DNA of 64,000 bases from G963676655 sp963676655. Lineage in GTDB: Bacteria; Verrucomicrobiota; Lentisphaeria; Victivallales; Victivallaceae. Position numbers and translations under genes: made by a program. Location: contig CAXXKX010000003.1 in assembly GCA_963676655.2 (NCBI GenBank), positions 5,332,001 through 5,396,000 of the forward strand. Reading direction: 5' to 3'. Of the stretch, positions 60,831-64,000 are shown piece after piece. Every line of letters begins with the position of its first letter. The stretch's first letter is position 1. The notes below the pieces were generated by a model that worked only from the letters and a program-made list of their open reading frames with translations, was not told where the DNA came from and searched no databases.

Positions 60831-61667
60831 ATGAAAATATTAATCTTGACTGATCTTGAAGGCGTCTCCGGGGTGAACGGTCGCAGTGACGGTATCGGAA
60901 ATAAAATAATTAATGAAGATGATGCGAAAAGACGTTTAGTCAGTGAAGTTAACGCTTGTGTCGAAGGATTACTCGTCGGCGGTGCGGATGAAATAATTGT
61001 GGTCGACGGTCATGGACCGAGTGATAGTATTTGCTTGGATCAGCTGCATCCGGCCGCGGACCTGGCGACCATTGGCGGCGGTCCGGCTCCGGTTTGCTGG
61101 CTGGATGATTCATATGATGCGATGGTTCAAATCGGCGCTCATGCCATGCAGGGAGTCAAGGACGGTTATCTGTTCCATTCCTATAATTCTCATGCGATAG
61201 TTGAAATGAGTTTGGATGGTCAGGAGCTTGGCGAGATTGGCATGGCTGGTTACATGGCCGCTTACTTCGGGGTGCCGCAGATCTTGATTTCAGGTGACGA
61301 AGTGGCATGTCGTGAGGGGGTGGAATTTTTTCCAGGAGTGGAGACGGTTGCAACCAAAAACAGTCGTTCCCGCTACACGACGATCAACTATAATCCGGCG
61401 AAAGTTGAGGCGCAGCTCAAGGAAAAGGCCGCTATCGCTTTACGGCGATTATCTGAAATGGTTGTTACGGACGTTAGCGGTTCGCATGTCATGGATATGA
61501 CAGTGATGTGCCCGAATCAGCTGGAGACTTATCTCAAGCTTGGAGCTGAACCGATTGGAAAGAATTCGATCAGATTTAAAAGTGATGACTTAATCGACCT
61601 TTGGGCTCAACGCTGCGGTTGGGCTCCTGGTGTGCATAATAAATACTTTAATATTTCAGGAAGATGA
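60831..61667 (+). CDS. M55 family D-aminopeptidase (DppA-like)
   Basis: 278 aa. Family features: LTDLEGVSGV (6-15) and VVDGHGPSDS around 57-66 for zinc, QIGAHAMQGVKDG (active-site His), SHAIVEMSLDGQELGEIGMA, SGDEVACREG. Releases D-amino acids, for example from peptidoglycan peptides. Start has AAGGACGG upstream. In an operon with the dipeptidase before it; the stop is immediately followed by the next start. Confidence 0.92.
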   Translation: MKILILTDLEGVSGVNGRSDGIGNKIINEDDAKRRLVSEVNACVEGLLVGGADEIIVVDGHGPSDSICLDQLHPAADLATIGGGPAPVCWLDDSYDAMVQIGAHAMQGVKDGYLFHSYNSHAIVEMSLDGQELGEIGMAGYMAAYFGVPQILISGDEVACREGVEFFPGVETVATKNSRSRYTTINYNPAKVEAQLKEKAAIALRRLSEMVVTDVSGSHVMDMTVMCPNQLETYLKLGAEPIGKNSIRFKSDDLIDLWAQRCGWAPGVHNKYFNISGR

Positions 61668-63488
61668 ATGAAAAACAAGATACAGGAAAAACTGAACTCG
61701 GGAATTGTCGTTTTCGATGGAGCGATGGGGACAGAATTATACAAGCGCGGCTTTTTTGTCAATACTTGTTATGAAGGGTTGAATTTGAGTTCTCCGGATG
61801 TGATTCGGGAGATTCATCAAGCGTATGCCGATGCCGGCGCAGATGTTATTACAACTAACACCTTTGGCGCTAATGTCAATAAGCTGGCCCGTTTTGGGAT
61901 GGCTGATCAGATGGCTGCAATAAACCGGGTAGGGGTTGAACTTGCCCGCGAGAGCGCCGGGGAAGAGGTTTTAATTGCCGGATCGGTTGGTCCGCTCGGC
62001 GAAGCCCGCAAGAAAGAGCACGACAGAGCGCCGGAGATTCTGGCTGAACAGGTCAAAGCACTGGCTGATGCCGGTGCGGATTTCATTATTTTTGAGACTA
62101 TTCCCACTGTTCGCGATGTGGAATACGCGCTGAAAGCCATTGCCATGGTGCCGGGAATTCCGTATGTCATCAGTTTAATGGTGGATCGCAATATTGAAAG
62201 CATGAACGGCGAGCCGATGTCCCATGCTCTGGCCCGTTGTGATGAGGTGGCATATCCTCCGACCGCGGTAGGCATGAACTGCTGTATCGGGGCAGAAGCT
62301 ATGCTCGAGGCGCTTGAGAAAGCGCGCGAAGTATGCAAATACCCGATAATTGTTCAGCCCAATGCCGGGATGCCGAAACTGGTTAATGACCGGATGCTTT
62401 ATATGTGCAGTCCGGAGTATATTACAACCTATGCCATGCGCTATGTTGATCTCGGAGCGCAAGGGGTCGGAGGATGCTGTGGAACCGGTCCCGAGCATAT
62501 CGCCGATATTTCCGCCGCCATAAAACCAATGACCAAGGCCAGGACCGAGCGAAAAATTTCAATAAAATTGAAAGAGGAAGCGCCGTTAGTCGAGCCGGTG
62601 GCCCAGGAGAGCAAATCCGCTTTTGCGGCCAAGCTTGCCAGAGGCCAATGGGTGGCAACGGTTGAAATCGTTCCGCCTCGCGGCTGGGATTTGACCCAGA
62701 CTATTGAAAAGTCGCGGCAGTGCAGACTGGCCGGGTTCGATGCGGTGAATATTCCTGACGGCCCCCGGGCCAGTTCCCGCATATCCCCCATGATCACTGC
62801 ATTGGAAATACAGCGTCAGGCCGGGATCGAAACCGTACTGCATTGTTGCTGCCGGGATCGAAACCTGATCGGGATGCAGGCCGATATTCTTGGTTGCGCC
62901 GGTGCCGGAATCAATAATATTCTCTATATTACCGGCGATCCTCCGAAACTGGGAGATTATCCGTTTGCTTCGGCGGTATTTGATGTTGACTCAATTGGTA
63001 TTCTTGAACTGCAATACCGTCTGAATCGCGGGGTCGACCTGGGCGGAAAAGCGTTGAATGCGCCTACGGCTATTTTTGCCGGTTCAGGAGCTGATCCCAA
63101 CGCGGTCGATATGCAGCGGGAACTTGCCCGTACCCGGGCCAAGGTCGAGGCCGGTGCCGAATTCCTGATTACGCAGCCGGTTTTCGCGGTGGAGCCGCTG
63201 TTGGATTTTATGGAAAAGATCGCGGATTTGAAAGTCCCGGTGATTGCGGGTATCTGGCCGCTGGCCAGTTATCGTAATGCCGAATTTATGCGCAACGAAG
63301 TTCCGGGCGTAACCGTGCCGGATGAAATAATGGAACGCATGGCGAACGCGGAAAGCAAAGAGGATCAGCGAGCCGAGGGTATTGCAATTGCCCGTGAAGC
63401 GATTGCGAGAATTCGCAACGTGGTTCAGGGAATTCAGGTCAGTGCTCCGTTTGGTAATGTTCAAACCGCTATTGCCGTGATAAAATAA
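61668..63488 (+). CDS. Bifunctional homocysteine S-methyltransferase / methylenetetrahydrofolate reductase
   Basis: 606 aa fusion of the YitJ type. Residues 1-290 are the homocysteine methyltransferase barrel, with zinc ligands Cys205/206 (GMNCCIGAE) and Cys270-Cys271 (GVGGCCGTGPEH). Residues ~325-600 are the FAD-dependent MTHFR barrel (VEIVPPRGWD, VNIPDGPRASSRI, NNILYITGDPP, LITQPVFAVEPLLDFM, PVIAGIWPL). Supplies methyl groups for methionine. The ATG directly follows the M55 stop with AGGAAGATGA as ribosome site. No adjacent metH. Confidence 0.95.
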   Translation: MKNKIQEKLNSGIVVFDGAMGTELYKRGFFVNTCYEGLNLSSPDVIREIHQAYADAGADVITTNTFGANVNKLARFGMADQMAAINRVGVELARESAGEEVLIAGSVGPLGEARKKEHDRAPEILAEQVKALADAGADFIIFETIPTVRDVEYALKAIAMVPGIPYVISLMVDRNIESMNGEPMSHALARCDEVAYPPTAVGMNCCIGAEAMLEALEKAREVCKYPIIVQPNAGMPKLVNDRMLYMCSPEYITTYAMRYVDLGAQGVGGCCGTGPEHIADISAAIKPMTKARTERKISIKLKEEAPLVEPVAQESKSAFAAKLARGQWVATVEIVPPRGWDLTQTIEKSRQCRLAGFDAVNIPDGPRASSRISPMITALEIQRQAGIETVLHCCCRDRNLIGMQADILGCAGAGINNILYITGDPPKLGDYPFASAVFDVDSIGILELQYRLNRGVDLGGKALNAPTAIFAGSGADPNAVDMQRELARTRAKVEAGAEFLITQPVFAVEPLLDFMEKIADLKVPVIAGIWPLASYRNAEFMRNEVPGVTVPDEIMERMANAESKEDQRAEGIAIAREAIARIRNVVQGIQVSAPFGNVQTAIAVIK

Positions 63489-63545
63489 AGGCCAGGCAAT
63501 CTCAGCCTTACCTGTGTAGAGAAGTCAAATAGGCGTAATAGATGA

Positions 63546-63989
63546 TCAGTATTGATCCTGCCCCTGTTTGACTTCTTTGACTTCTTCTGCATCTTCCTTT
63601 TCGAGCATCTTTACCGGGGGAAGCCAGTGTGCCTGCCAAACAAAATCGGGAAACTCTTTGGAGAACATCAAACCGTAGTCGAATCCTAGAAACAGAACGT
63701 CGGCAACACCGGAGATGGCGCGACCGCCAGTCCAGAGTCCGCCTTGCCCGGCTCCGATAATAAGTCCGAGAACCGGAATGTTGCTGTTTTGATAAAGCAT
63801 GCAGCGGGGGACTTCCAGCCAACAGGTTACAAGATTGACGAATCCGCGTCCTATTCTGTAAAAATTATTTTCCTGCCGGTATTTTTCTATTTTCGCAGGG
63901 GTTATTATTCCAGATGTGTCCGGCTGGTCGGTTGCCGCCGCAATGAAAGTGATGCTTAAAACAACGAATGCGAGAAATAATTTTTTCAT
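63546..63989 (-). CDS. Exosortase-associated TIGR04073-like protein
   Basis: 147 aa. Signal peptide (KKLFLAFVVLSITFIAAA) followed by RIGRGFVNLVTCWLEVPRCM, VLGLIIGAGQGGLWTGGRAI and a hydrophobic GVADVLFLGF stretch, matching the pattern of TIGR04073 proteins, which co-occur with exosortase systems in PVC bacteria. It ends in a Glu/Lys/Gln-rich tail. Function unknown, probably envelope-linked. Convergent with the HMT/MTHFR gene. Family call from memory of the pattern, not a search. Confidence 0.65.
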   Translation of the reverse strand: MKKLFLAFVVLSITFIAAATDQPDTSGIITPAKIEKYRQENNFYRIGRGFVNLVTCWLEVPRCMLYQNSNIPVLGLIIGAGQGGLWTGGRAISGVADVLFLGFDYGLMFSKEFPDFVWQAHWLPPVKMLEKEDAEEVKEVKQGQDQY

Positions 63990-64000
63990 CTTACAAAACC

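Overview
The window looks like a chromosomal segment of a member of the Lentisphaerota (Victivallales-like, PVC superphylum). Support: pseudopilin-like proteins beginning [19 protein letters not shown], one with an exact H-X9-DG tail; many AraC-type regulators beside glycoside hydrolases and sugar ABC transporters; a protein of the exosortase-associated TIGR04073 type; and PVC-style intergenic hairpin repeats together with a REP-associated transposase. This is an inference from gene style; no rRNA marker is present and I found no tRNA.

Layout. 1-8.3 kb: a glycan-use locus, with the end of a GH99/GH71-like glycosidase, a pseudopilin, a GH130 mannosidase/phosphorylase, a short secretin-like protein (opposite strand), a cytoplasmic GH20 hexosaminidase, an AraC regulator and a divergent GH4 glycosidase. 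8.3-10.3 kb: a RAYT transposase and a small membrane protein. 10.3-18.9 kb: a minus-strand operon in the order GntR/LacI hybrid regulator, heparinase II/III-like lyase, second pseudopilin, giant LamG/GH42-like secreted protein. 19.2-23.9 kb: a two-gene cassette of a tandem DUF3857-transglutaminase protein (second catalytic centre degenerate) and a membrane-anchored C39-like cysteine peptidase. 23.9-28.3 kb: an AT-rich, repeat-dense island with three small secreted or lipoprotein genes of unknown function. 28.3-31 kb: bioA, an AraC regulator and a second copy of a 245-bp repeat. 31-40 kb: a Gfo/Idh/MocA oxidoreductase, a sugar ABC operon (secreted helical-repeat protein, binding protein, two permeases, no ATPase), a strong bidirectional terminator, two related AraC-like regulators and a lipoprotein. 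40-44.2 kb: a tight six-gene minus-strand operon (UROD family, YjbQ, TPR, RdgB, DUF4230-like, small membrane protein). 44.5-48.6 kb: GPP34 family, small membrane protein, 6-phosphofructokinase, CysZ/EI24-like, GNAT. 48.6-64 kb: EF-hand/C-anchored protein, HrpA helicase, panB, a dut-LysM-U32 operon, a pepD-M55-HMT/MTHFR operon and a TIGR04073-like protein.

How it fits together. The first 19 kb and the 31-40 kb block are catabolic: polysaccharide or oligosaccharide capture outside the cell, transport, and cytoplasmic hydrolysis or phosphorolysis, each block with its own regulator. The right third is mostly housekeeping. The most interesting candidates for undescribed biology are (i) pseudopilins embedded inside polysaccharide operons with a short secretin-like partner nearby, (ii) the tandem active/inactive transglutaminase plus periplasmic C39 peptidase pair, and (iii) the repeat island, where two lipoprotein genes share a duplicated 140-bp leader among several families of palindromic elements.
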